Both the position numbers and the translations under genes were made by a program. From positions 1-23,903 of the forward strand of contig CAYPNI010000065.1 of assembly GCA_964411925.1 (NCBI GenBank): DNA of 23,903 nucleotides. Direction: 5' to 3'. The notes under the pieces are model-generated. The model had not been told where the DNA came from and ran no database searches. It saw only the letters and a list, made by a program, of their open reading frames with translations. Positions within the stretch are counted from its first letter, which is position 1. Each line of letters begins with the position of its first letter. The stretch is from VFKU01 sp964411925 (GTDB taxonomy: Bacteria > Hydrogenedentota > Hydrogenedentia > Hydrogenedentales > GCA-2746185). This document shows positions 14,494 through 23,036 of the stretch, piece after piece.

Positions 14494-15549
14494 ATGCGCG
14501 TCCTGTTTCTCACGTTGTATCCCGAGAGCGGCGCGAGCTCACGGTATCGCGTGCTTCAGTTCGTGCCGTACCTGCGCAAACAGGGCGTCGGCGTCACCGT
14601 CGCCGCGCCATTCACGGAAGCGCAGTTCACCCGCCTGCGTGCAGAGGCGGCCGCGGGCCGCGCCTGGCGGTATCATGCGCACGAGTATGGGACGCGCATG
14701 CGCCAGCTCTTTTCCGCGCGGCGGTTCGATGTCGTCGTGTTGCAAAAAGCGGTGATGTCCGCGTACGTCAAGGGCATGGCACGGCTCGTTCGCGTGAGTG
14801 CGCGGCGGCTCGTCTACGACATCGATGACGCGGTAAACCTGGCACCGCCGAATCCGCTGTCGCATCGCTGGGACTGGACCAGCGAGCCCGGACAGGTGAA
14901 CAGGCTGTTCGGGTGCGCCGACCTCGTTCTCGCGGGAAACTCATGGCTCAAGGAGTCGGCGGAAGCCGCGGGCGGCCGGGCGGAGTTGTTCCCGACGGTG
15001 GTGGATACGGACCGATTTGTACCGGAGTACAGCGCGGGCGGCGGCGAGTTCACGGTGGGGTGGATAGGCGGACCAAGCACAAGCGCGCACCTACGCCCGA
15101 TCGCCGGTGCGCTCGCGGATCTCCAGAATGCGCACGTCCGGCTGATCGGAGCGGATCGCGTGCAGGCCGGGGTGGCCCGCGCAGAGTATGTGCCGTGGTC
15201 GCTCGAGACCGAAGCCGGCGAGATCCAGCGGCTCTCCGTGGGTCTCATGCCGCTGCCGAAGACGGAGTGGGCGCGCGGCAAGTGTGCGCTGAAGGCATTG
15301 CAATATATGGCATGCGGCGTGCCGTGTGTCGCGACGCCGTTCGGCGCGGTGCTCGATATCATTCAGGACGGGGTCAACGGATTCTTCGCAGATGCGCATG
15401 ACGATTGGCTGGGCGCGATCGATCGCCTGCGCGATCCGTTGCTACGGCGGCGCATTGGCGAAGCGGGCAGGCGCACGGTTGAGGAGCGATACTCGTTGCG
15501 CCGTGCCGCGCCGAAATTGTTGCGATTGTTGGAGTCTGTCGCGCGATGA
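14494..15549 (+). CDS. GT4-like glycosyltransferase with variant donor motif
   Basis: This 351-residue GT-B protein starts at ATG 14494 after TAGGGACGCG. Signature pieces are SGASSRYRVLQFVPYLRKQG (12-31), LVYDIDDAVNL near 105-115 and LPKTEWARGKCALKALQYMA followed by CGVPCVATPFG. Instead of the usual E-x7-E it has E...GKCALKALQ, a variant seen in a recognisable subgroup of GT4-like enzymes reading GKCGFKLLQYMA. It overlaps the next gene by 4 nt. Specific sugar is unknown. Confidence 0.8.
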   Translation: MRVLFLTLYPESGASSRYRVLQFVPYLRKQGVGVTVAAPFTEAQFTRLRAEAAAGRAWRYHAHEYGTRMRQLFSARRFDVVVLQKAVMSAYVKGMARLVRVSARRLVYDIDDAVNLAPPNPLSHRWDWTSEPGQVNRLFGCADLVLAGNSWLKESAEAAGGRAELFPTVVDTDRFVPEYSAGGGEFTVGWIGGPSTSAHLRPIAGALADLQNAHVRLIGADRVQAGVARAEYVPWSLETEAGEIQRLSVGLMPLPKTEWARGKCALKALQYMACGVPCVATPFGAVLDIIQDGVNGFFADAHDDWLGAIDRLRDPLLRRRIGEAGRRTVEERYSLRRAAPKLLRLLESVAR

Positions 15550-16664
15550 TCTACCGGCCCAGGCTGCGCATCGTGATTCCGTCGCTCGATGTGGGCGGCA
15601 CGGAGCGCCAGGTGCTGTATTTGCTCGAAGGGTTGGCGGGCGACTTCAACTTGCATGTCATCTGCACGCGCGAGGCCGGCGCGTGGGCCGAGCGGGCACG
15701 GGCGTTCGCGCCGGTCGACGTATTCTCGATCGAATCGGGCTGGGATCCTCGCGTCTATTTCAAATGCCTTGGTATGTTTCGCCGGCTTCGGCCGGATGTC
15801 GTTCAGACGTTCCTGTTCGGGTTCGATTTTGCCGTGAACCTCGCGGCCCGGACGACCGGCGTGCCCGTGGTCGTATCGAGCCGGCGCGAACTCGCAACGT
15901 GGAAGAAACCCCGCCACGTCTGGCTGCAGCGACGGGCGAACGCATTCACGGACGCCATTGTGGCCAACAGCCGGGCCGCGGCCGAGTTCGCCGCGGCGCA
16001 GGAGGGATCGCCGCCTTCGTCGTACACGGTCATTCACAATGCGGTGGACTGCCCCGCCGGGGAGAGCGCCGCAGCCGACGCGAGGCTCGAACTGACGATC
16101 CCGCGCGCGAGTCCGCTTGTGGGCATGGTCGCGAACTTTTCGCCGGACAAAGACCACGAATTGTTTATCGCCATGGCCGAGGCCGTCCGCGCGCAGCGGC
16201 CGGACGCGCATTTTGTGCTCATCGGCGACGGCCCGCGCCGCGCGTCCATCCAGCGGTTCGCAGTACACCGCGGCCTGGGCGACGTGATCCGGTTTACGGG
16301 CGTGCGCGAGCCGTTGCGCCCCTATTACGAGGCGATGGATGTCGCCGTATTAACCTCGCGCACCGAGGGCCTTCCGAACGTCGTGCTCGAGGCGATGGCC
16401 TGCGGCCGGCCCGTCGTCGCGGCGTCCGTCGGGGGCGTGCCCGAGCTCGTATCCGACGGCGTCACCGGCCGGTTGGCGGCATCGCGCGAACCGGCGGACT
16501 TCGCGTCCGCCGTGCTCGAACTGCTGGATCACCCCGAGAACGCCGCGCGCATGGGCCGACAGGCCGCGCTCTATGCGCGCGAATGGTTCTCGCCCGAGGC
16601 GATGGTCCGCGCGTACCGGACGCTGTACCTTCGGCTCTTCGAATCCAAGCGCGGAGCGCATTGA
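15546..16664 (+). CDS. GT4 glycosyltransferase
   Basis: This 372-residue GT-B enzyme has an N-terminal IPSLDVGGTERQVLYLLEGL (11-30), VVSSRRELATWKKP in the acceptor half, VGMVANFSPDKDHELFIAMA (192-211), VLIGDGPRR (224-232) and the E-x7-E pair EGLPNVVLE (E274, E282) before AMACGRPVVAASVGGVPELV. It is a textbook capsular/LPS GT4. ATG 15546 overlaps the stop of the previous gene (ATGA), and the stop is 2 nt before the ATG of the asparagine synthetase-like gene. Confidence 0.88.
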   Translation: MIYRPRLRIVIPSLDVGGTERQVLYLLEGLAGDFNLHVICTREAGAWAERARAFAPVDVFSIESGWDPRVYFKCLGMFRRLRPDVVQTFLFGFDFAVNLAARTTGVPVVVSSRRELATWKKPRHVWLQRRANAFTDAIVANSRAAAEFAAAQEGSPPSSYTVIHNAVDCPAGESAAADARLELTIPRASPLVGMVANFSPDKDHELFIAMAEAVRAQRPDAHFVLIGDGPRRASIQRFAVHRGLGDVIRFTGVREPLRPYYEAMDVAVLTSRTEGLPNVVLEAMACGRPVVAASVGGVPELVSDGVTGRLAASREPADFASAVLELLDHPENAARMGRQAALYAREWFSPEAMVRAYRTLYLRLFESKRGAH

Positions 16665-16666
16665 TC

Positions 16667-18556
16667 ATGTGCGGCATTTGCGGTTATCTGCACTCCGACA
16701 CGTCGCGCGCTGCGGACGAGTCCCGCCTCGATGCGATGAATGCGGCGATGGCGCACCGCGGTCCGGACGACGCCGGCCGGTGGATTCGGGGCCATCTGGG
16801 TCTCGCGGCCCGGCGCCTGAGCATCCGTGACGTCGAGCATGGACATCAGCCGATGACGAATGAGGACGCGTCCTGCGTCGTCGTGTTCAACGGCGAGATT
16901 TACAACGCGGATGACCTGCGCGCCGAGCTCGAAAAAAAAGGCTACACGTTTCGTACGCGCTGCGACACCGAAGTCGTCTTGCGCGCGTACGAAGCGTGGG
17001 ACGAGAGCGCGGTCCAGCGGTTCAACGGCATGTTCGCGTTCGCGGTGTGGGACGGGCCGCGCGAGCGGCTCTACGCCGCGCGCGACCGGTTGGGCATCAA
17101 GCCGTTTGTCTATACCGAACGAGACGGCGCGTTCGCGTTCAGCTCGGAGGTCGCTAGTCTGTTGCGCTCAGGACTCGTCGACGGCCGTCTCGATGCGGCG
17201 GCGATCGACGCGTACCTGGCGTATCTCTATGTCCCACACCCGGAGACGATTTTCGAGGGCGTCCGACAACTCGGCCCGGGCGAATCGCTTACCTGGCAGC
17301 GCGGGCGCGTCCGCACGGAGTCGTATTGGCGGCCGGAGTACCGGCCGACCGAGTCGTGGCGCATCGAGACCGCAGCCGAGGCGTACGCAGACCTGCTGCG
17401 CGACGCGGTCCGTCTGCAGCGCGTGAGCGACGTGCCGCTCGGCGCGTTTCTAAGCGGGGGGATCGATTCGACCTCGGTCGTCGCGTTTCTCGCCGAGTCC
17501 AGCGCCACGCCCATCAAGACGTTCACGATCGGGTTCGACGACGGCGAGGCCGACGAGCGCGATTTTGCGCGTCTTGCCGCTGGGCACTTCATGACGCATC
17601 ACACCGAGCGCGTGATGCAGCCGGACCTGGCCACGATGAGCGCGGAGCTTGTACGGCACTTCGGCGAGCCCTTCGCAGATTCCAGCGCCGTGCCGACGTG
17701 GCTCGTCTCCAGGCTCGCCCGCGATCAGGTCACGGTTGCGCTTTCGGGCGACGGCGGCGACGAGCTCTTCGCCGGATACACTTGGCTGCACATGGCGCTG
17801 CGTTCCGGAACGTATGCGACGCTGCCGCGGACGCTCCGTACGCTCGTCGATGCCGGCCTGCGACTCGCGCCCCGGTCTGCGTGGTGGAACAAAGTACGGC
17901 GATTCAGCACCGATGCGCTTCTGTCCCCTCGGGAACGGCTTCGGCGCCGAGAAACCTGCTTCTCGGCGGACGCCCGCGCCGCGTTGTACGTTCCCGCGCT
18001 GGCACGATCGGTCGCGTCCCGGGCGGTGGACCGGTTCGGCGAGCACTGGGACCGATCGACGGCGCTGTCCGCCGAAGATCGCATGCTGAGCCAGGACCTG
18101 CGCATGTATCTGCCGGACGACGTTCTCGCCAAGGTGGACCGCATGAGCATGGCCGCGTCGCTGGAGGCCCGGGTGCCGCTGCTCGATCACCGCATCGTCG
18201 AGTTCGCGGCGACGGTGCCGTTCGAGATGAAGTACAATGGATCGCAATCCAAGCGGCTGGTAAAGCTCGCGTTGAAGGGCATGGTGCCCGAAAAACTGCT
18301 CGAACAACGCAAGCGTGGCTTCGCGGTGCCGATACACGCGTGGTTTCGGGACGAGCTGGCGCCGGTGTTCGAGGAGGCGGTGCTCACGCGGGATGCGCGA
18401 TCGGCGGACTGGTTCGACCGGTCGCAGATGCGCGCGCTGTTCGATGCACACCAGGCCGGCCGCGAGGATTTCGGGCATCACCTGTGGGCGCTGCTGGTGT
18501 TCGAGCAGTGGCTGCGTTGGGTCGACACCGTGCCCGGCGTGACGCCGGCACTTTAG
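16667..18556 (+). CDS. asnB: Glutamine-hydrolysing asparagine synthetase-family amidotransferase
   Basis: This 629-residue protein starts MCGICGY, so Cys2 becomes the N-terminal nucleophile of the class II glutaminase domain (about 2-215, with HRGPDD, FNGEIYN and GRLDAAAIDAYLAY). The synthetase domain (about 235-600) has the PP-loop SGGIDS at 263-268, TFTIGFDD, LSGDGGDELFAGY and VDRMSMAASLEARVPLLDHR. All catalytic landmarks are intact. It may make asparagine, but AsnB paralogues at the end of polysaccharide operons often appear to amidate sugar carboxylates or peptides; the context favours that kind of role (inference). GGAG lies about 11 nt upstream. Confidence 0.9.
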   Translation: MCGICGYLHSDTSRAADESRLDAMNAAMAHRGPDDAGRWIRGHLGLAARRLSIRDVEHGHQPMTNEDASCVVVFNGEIYNADDLRAELEKKGYTFRTRCDTEVVLRAYEAWDESAVQRFNGMFAFAVWDGPRERLYAARDRLGIKPFVYTERDGAFAFSSEVASLLRSGLVDGRLDAAAIDAYLAYLYVPHPETIFEGVRQLGPGESLTWQRGRVRTESYWRPEYRPTESWRIETAAEAYADLLRDAVRLQRVSDVPLGAFLSGGIDSTSVVAFLAESSATPIKTFTIGFDDGEADERDFARLAAGHFMTHHTERVMQPDLATMSAELVRHFGEPFADSSAVPTWLVSRLARDQVTVALSGDGGDELFAGYTWLHMALRSGTYATLPRTLRTLVDAGLRLAPRSAWWNKVRRFSTDALLSPRERLRRRETCFSADARAALYVPALARSVASRAVDRFGEHWDRSTALSAEDRMLSQDLRMYLPDDVLAKVDRMSMAASLEARVPLLDHRIVEFAATVPFEMKYNGSQSKRLVKLALKGMVPEKLLEQRKRGFAVPIHAWFRDELAPVFEEAVLTRDARSADWFDRSQMRALFDAHQAGREDFGHHLWALLVFEQWLRWVDTVPGVTPAL

Positions 18557-18564
18557 GACGGACG

Positions 18565-19995
18565 ATGCGAAATCGATGGGTAATTGCGGCGATCGCGGCG
18601 TGGTTTTTACTTGCCCCGTGCGCGTTCGCGTTCGACGTGCGCGAATTGGCCGGTACGACGTGGTTCGGCCTGTACATGGGCGGCCAAAAGACGGGATTTG
18701 CGCAGAACGTCGTCGAAGTCGGGGACGACGGCTCGGTCGTGATGAGCCAGGACGTTACGTTCCGGCTCTCGATGGTGGGCCAGGCGCAGGAGATGCGCTC
18801 GGTGTCTTCGCGGCGCTACGCCCCCGATGGGCGGCTCGTCAGTGTGGATACGCGCGTGGACGACCCGATGGGCCGCAGCGAGTTTCATGCGCGGGTTACG
18901 GCGTCCGCGCTCGAATTCCGCTCGACCGTCGGCGGCCAGGAGTCCGTGGCGCAGTTGCCGCTACCGAAGGAATCGCTCGCGGACGCGGTCGCGACGATGG
19001 AGAAATTGCGCGGCGGCGCGGCCGTCGGGGACAAGTACTCGTACCACATCTTCGAGCCGATGTTTCAGCAGGAACTCGAGGCCGTGTGCGAGATTCAGCG
19101 CGTCGAGGAGCGCGTGCTCGACGGCGTGCCGACGAAGGTGTACGCGGTCAAGACGACGCTGATGCCGATTGGAATGAGCACGACGTCGATTGTGTCGGAA
19201 TCGGGCGAGGTGCTGGAAGACAGCATCGCCAACGGGCTGATTACGATGCGCGTCGAACCCGAAGCGATGGCGAAGGACGTCCGATTTACGAACGATACCA
19301 TCGTGTCGAACGCGGCGATGATCGATCGGCCGATTCGCGACCCGCGGGGCCGGGACGAGATTACGCTGCGCATTCGCGGACCGATCGGCGACGAGCACAC
19401 GTTCAATGACAACGGCCAGACGTTTACGCGCGAGGGCGGCGCGTTTTTGTTCACGGGCAGAAAGTCCGCCGTCCGCGGTGAGGTCGCGTCGATTCCCATC
19501 CAGGACCCCGCCGTCGCAAAGTGGACCGAGCCGACCACGTTCGTGCAGAGCGACCATCCGAAGATCGTCGCGCGGGCGCGCGAAATTGCCGGCGGCGAGA
19601 CCGACACGCTGAAGATCGTCGGGCGGCTCGTCGCCTGGGTGTCGGACAACATGGAGGCGTCGTACTCCGCGCGGCTGACCAATGCGCTCGAGGTGTTGAA
19701 TAGTCTCGAGGGCGATTGCACGGAACACAGCGTGTTGCTCGTTGCGCTGGCGCGCGCTGCGGGCGTTCCCGCCCGTGAAGTGGCCGGGTTGATCTATTCC
19801 GATCAGCCTCAGCCCGGGTTTTATTTCCACCAATGGGCCACGGTGTGGGTGGGGGAATGGATGGATGTTGATCCGACGTTCGATCAGGTGTACGCGGATG
19901 CGACGCACATCAAGTTGTCCGAGGGCGACCTGCTGGAGCAAGTCAAGCTGCTGCCGGTCATCGGACAACTCTCGATCGAAATCGTCGGGGAGTGA
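18565..19995 (+). CDS. Exported transglutaminase-like protein
   Basis: This 476-residue protein has a signal peptide (MRNRWVIAAIAAWFLLAPCAFA, read as two parts, cleavage near residue 22). A beta-rich N-terminal region (25-330) precedes a transglutaminase-like core (about 345-450). The triad is C385 in LEGDCTEHSVLL, H422 in YFHQWATVWV and D436 in DVDPTF. Bacterial members are periplasmic peptidases or cyclases rather than cross-linkers. It starts 8 nt after the asnB-like stop and ends 18 nt before the ydbH-like gene, so it links the sugar operon to the envelope module. Substrate unknown. Confidence 0.82.
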   Translation: MRNRWVIAAIAAWFLLAPCAFAFDVRELAGTTWFGLYMGGQKTGFAQNVVEVGDDGSVVMSQDVTFRLSMVGQAQEMRSVSSRRYAPDGRLVSVDTRVDDPMGRSEFHARVTASALEFRSTVGGQESVAQLPLPKESLADAVATMEKLRGGAAVGDKYSYHIFEPMFQQELEAVCEIQRVEERVLDGVPTKVYAVKTTLMPIGMSTTSIVSESGEVLEDSIANGLITMRVEPEAMAKDVRFTNDTIVSNAAMIDRPIRDPRGRDEITLRIRGPIGDEHTFNDNGQTFTREGGAFLFTGRKSAVRGEVASIPIQDPAVAKWTEPTTFVQSDHPKIVARAREIAGGETDTLKIVGRLVAWVSDNMEASYSARLTNALEVLNSLEGDCTEHSVLLVALARAAGVPAREVAGLIYSDQPQPGFYFHQWATVWVGEWMDVDPTFDQVYADATHIKLSEGDLLEQVKLLPVIGQLSIEIVGE

Positions 19996-20013
19996 TCTCG
20001 TCGGGGACCGGAC

Positions 20014-22950
20014 ATGAAGCGAGTCAAATGGGCGCGCGTCGCCCGGCGCGCGCTGATCACGATCGTTGCCCTCGCGGCCCTGGGCACCGGGGCGTGGTTC
20101 ACCGGCGAGCCGCAAGAACGCGCGATAGTCTGGGGTGTGGGGCGTTACCTCGGCGCGGTGGCGGTGGTGGAGTGGGAGGGCGCACGGCCCGATCTCCGGC
20201 TCAAACGGATTGAGATTTATCCGGATCGCCGGGCCCTGCACGACAATCGGCCGCTGCTGGTCGCCGAAGGCGTTGCGATCTCGTACTCGATTTTTCCGAA
20301 AGACGGGCGGCGCGTTCAATCGGTCCACGCCGATCGCGCGTCGATCGCAATCGACGTGAGCGATCCGGAGTCGCCCAACTACGGCTTTCTGATCCGTCCA
20401 CGCGGCGACGGAGCACCGTCGAGCGAGCCCACGGATCCGCAATTCGTCCCTCGGACGTTGACCGTTGACGAAGCCGCGGTATCGCTTATCTCAGCAGACG
20501 GCCGAGCGTCTTTGTCGCCGATGCGCGTGGAAGCGGAAATTCCGGTCCCGGAGTCCCCGGCCATCCGGTATCGAACTGGCCACGCCGCGATCGCGTGGGC
20601 GGCGTCGGACGGGGAACGAATCGAGATCAAGAACGTGACGATCGACGGCTCCGTCGACGTGAGCGGTAATCAAGCCTCGTTCTCGCAGAAGCTCGATGCG
20701 CCCGGCCTGGCGTATTCGGTCGTGACGGGAGAGGGCAATCTCTCGGGCGACGCGCCGTCCCTGCAGGTAAAGATTGCCGAATTCACGATGGCCGGCGGCC
20801 GCCTCGCGGGATTCCTCGATGCCATCGATGCACCCGCGCAGTTCGACGAATTCGACGTCGAATCCGCCGAAGCGCACATCGAGCTCACCGACCCGGTCCG
20901 GTTCCGGGTCAGCGCTGCCGCGACCGTGCGAGGCCCGGCGTTGTTGAGTGCCGCGCAGCCGTTGTACTCCGACGCGGCCCGTATCGAAGTCGAGGCCGAG
21001 CAAGCCGACCTGTTCACTGCACAGTCGACCTTGACGCTCGCGCGAAACCAGGTCGTACGTGCGACTATTTCCGGCAACGACCGGAGCGGCAGCACGGTAG
21101 TCACCTCAGAGCGCTGGACGAGGGACCAACTCATGGATGCGCTGCCCGAGGCGTTCCGCGGCAGCGTCAGCGGGCTCGGGTTTGACTCGTTCACCATGAG
21201 TGCGAAAGTCGATTGGTCACCCGAAGGATTCACCGCGCGCGCGGACGCGTCAAGCCAGGGCGGTGGCGCGGCGACCCCGCCGATCCTGTGGGCGCTCGAC
21301 GCACGCGGCCCGCGCGACACCATGTCCGGAATCGAGGGCACGCTCGAAGCGCGAATCGGCGATCGCGCGATCCATGCAACCGCGAACTACGTCGGCGACG
21401 AGGAATATCGCGCCGAGGCCCGAATTGAAGTTGTGCAGCTCGCTCCGTGGGTCGAGCTGTTCGCCGGCGAAGAGACCGCCGCGCGCGTTGCCGGAACGAT
21501 CGAGGGCACGATTCGCGCCGAGGCCGTGGGAAAGGACGCGCCGATCCAGTTCACGCCTGCGCTGCATCTTCGCCAGTTTGCCTTTGACGACGTCGCACTC
21601 GACGAGATTGCCGTCGGCGGCGGGTTCAAGTACGACGTCCAAAACGAAGAGCTGGTCATTGCCGACCTGCACGCCGAGGCCATCGACGGAATGACGATGC
21701 TGAAGCTGGCCGATTTTTCGTACGACCCTGTAGCCGAGCGGGGCGAAGGCACCTTTACGGCCGGCGCGAACCTGGGAATTCTCGGCACGGCGATGGGCAT
21801 GCCCGAGTTGTTCGGCTCAGGCAGCGCGGAGGGCCGCGTCGAGATTGACGGATCGAGCGTTCTGCTGGCCTGTTCTGTGCTTTCGGACTACATGGGGTAT
21901 GAAGAAATTCTATTGCCGTTGCGTTCGAAGATCACGGGCGATGTCGCGCTGAGTCTCAACCTCGATACGGGCACGGGCGAACTGACCGAATGTGTCGCGT
22001 CGGTTACCGACGGGACAACGATACGTCTCGTGGACACATCGTTTACGCTCGATCCACTCGACGTGGCCGGCAACTTTGAGTGCGACAGCGATCTGGAAAT
22101 TGCGGTCGCGATGGGGTTGCTGGACGATGTCGAGGGGTCGCTCACGGAAAGGTCGGCGTTCAACGTTACGGCGGACGGGTGGCAAGCCGATTGGCACCTC
22201 GAGACCACGATCGCGAAACTCCAGTTGCCCCTGAATGCGGGGAGCGCGGAGGATGCTTACTTCGAGGGCACAGGATCCTATACCGACGGACTCACCGGAT
22301 CGGGGACGATACGCGCAGCGAAATTGACCGCGGCGGGCGGCGTCGTATCGGGGGCGGCAGGCCCGGTCACGTTCGCGGGCGAGACGATGCAGATCCGGCC
22401 GGCGCGGGGCGAGCTGTTCGGCGGCGAAATTGTCGCGGACATTGATATCGGCGTTCTCACGGATGCGATGCCGATTGATCTGACGGGATCCTTCGACCGT
22501 GTGGACCTCGCTATCCTGACCGACGAAGTGAAGCCGCCGAACACCTCGCTGACCGGGACCGCGGTCGGCACGATTACCGCGCGCTACACTACCGAGGGAC
22601 TCGAGTCGTTCGAGCTAAACGCTTCCGCGCCGCGCGGGCTCAGCGTCAATCGAAGCCTCGTGTCCGATCTGCTCCAGTCCGATCGCTTCCTCGCGGGCGT
22701 GGGCGAGCGTGTCGCGGGCAAGGCCATGGATAAACTTCTCGGGACGGAGCCGCAGCGGCCATTCGATTCCGGGCGACTGAACATTGGTCTTGACGCAGGG
22801 AAGATCCTGGGTACGGCCGAATTGCTGAGCGTCAAGACCGAGGCCTACAATGGACTGAACTTGACCGTAAATCTCGATATGGATCAGTCCGCATTGGCCG
22901 AGGCTTTACGGCTCCTGGAAGAGTCCAAGCTGGGGAACGTGGACTTTTAG
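20014..22950 (+). CDS. ydbH: YdbH-family inter-membrane lipid transport protein
   Basis: This 978-residue protein has one N-terminal membrane helix (about 12-32, ALITIVALAALGTGAWF) after a basic start, followed by a long, almost purely beta-strand periplasmic region typical of AsmA-like bridge proteins. The C-terminal quarter (SFDRVDLAILTDEVKPPN, then TSLTGTAVGTITARYTTEGL and LNASAPRGLSVNR) matches the YdbH (dicarboxylate transport-annotated) C-terminal pattern. E. coli YdbH has about 880 residues. In E. coli, YdbH with TamB and YhdP carries phospholipids to the outer membrane and needs lipoprotein YnbE. The family call is strengthened by the next gene, which carries YnbE- and YdbL-like parts. 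GGGGA precedes the start. Confidence 0.78.
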   Translation: MKRVKWARVARRALITIVALAALGTGAWFTGEPQERAIVWGVGRYLGAVAVVEWEGARPDLRLKRIEIYPDRRALHDNRPLLVAEGVAISYSIFPKDGRRVQSVHADRASIAIDVSDPESPNYGFLIRPRGDGAPSSEPTDPQFVPRTLTVDEAAVSLISADGRASLSPMRVEAEIPVPESPAIRYRTGHAAIAWAASDGERIEIKNVTIDGSVDVSGNQASFSQKLDAPGLAYSVVTGEGNLSGDAPSLQVKIAEFTMAGGRLAGFLDAIDAPAQFDEFDVESAEAHIELTDPVRFRVSAAATVRGPALLSAAQPLYSDAARIEVEAEQADLFTAQSTLTLARNQVVRATISGNDRSGSTVVTSERWTRDQLMDALPEAFRGSVSGLGFDSFTMSAKVDWSPEGFTARADASSQGGGAATPPILWALDARGPRDTMSGIEGTLEARIGDRAIHATANYVGDEEYRAEARIEVVQLAPWVELFAGEETAARVAGTIEGTIRAEAVGKDAPIQFTPALHLRQFAFDDVALDEIAVGGGFKYDVQNEELVIADLHAEAIDGMTMLKLADFSYDPVAERGEGTFTAGANLGILGTAMGMPELFGSGSAEGRVEIDGSSVLLACSVLSDYMGYEEILLPLRSKITGDVALSLNLDTGTGELTECVASVTDGTTIRLVDTSFTLDPLDVAGNFECDSDLEIAVAMGLLDDVEGSLTERSAFNVTADGWQADWHLETTIAKLQLPLNAGSAEDAYFEGTGSYTDGLTGSGTIRAAKLTAAGGVVSGAAGPVTFAGETMQIRPARGELFGGEIVADIDIGVLTDAMPIDLTGSFDRVDLAILTDEVKPPNTSLTGTAVGTITARYTTEGLESFELNASAPRGLSVNRSLVSDLLQSDRFLAGVGERVAGKAMDKLLGTEPQRPFDSGRLNIGLDAGKILGTAELLSVKTEAYNGLNLTVNLDMDQSALAEALRLLEESKLGNVDF

Positions 22951-22953
22951 CAC

Positions 22954-22968
22954 ATTCTGCGGCAGAAT
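22954..22968. promoter_or_regulatory. Perfect 7+1+7 palindrome before the lipoprotein gene
   Basis: ATTCTGC (22954-22960) and GCAGAAT (22962-22968) are exact inverted repeats around one G, 3 nt after the ydbH-like stop. The right arm runs into AATATAGGG, which could be a weak -10. It could be an operator over a separate promoter for the lipoprotein gene, or a short RNA hairpin; no T run follows. Confidence 0.35.
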
Positions 22969-23036
22969 ATAGGGACTCGGGGGAGAGTGAATTATTCGGG
23001 GGCCGCGGGCGTCTTGTCCGCGAGGAGGGTTACCGT

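Noticed and set aside
17326..18560. Upstream part of the open frame that leads into the transglutaminase-like gene
   Set aside because: It overlaps asnB in another frame and is arginine-rich; the signal peptide at 18565 gives the correct start.
17450..20442. Minus-strand open frames opposite asnB and the transglutaminase-like gene
   Set aside because: They are His/Arg/Leu-rich shadows of well-supported plus-strand genes, without ribosome binding sites.
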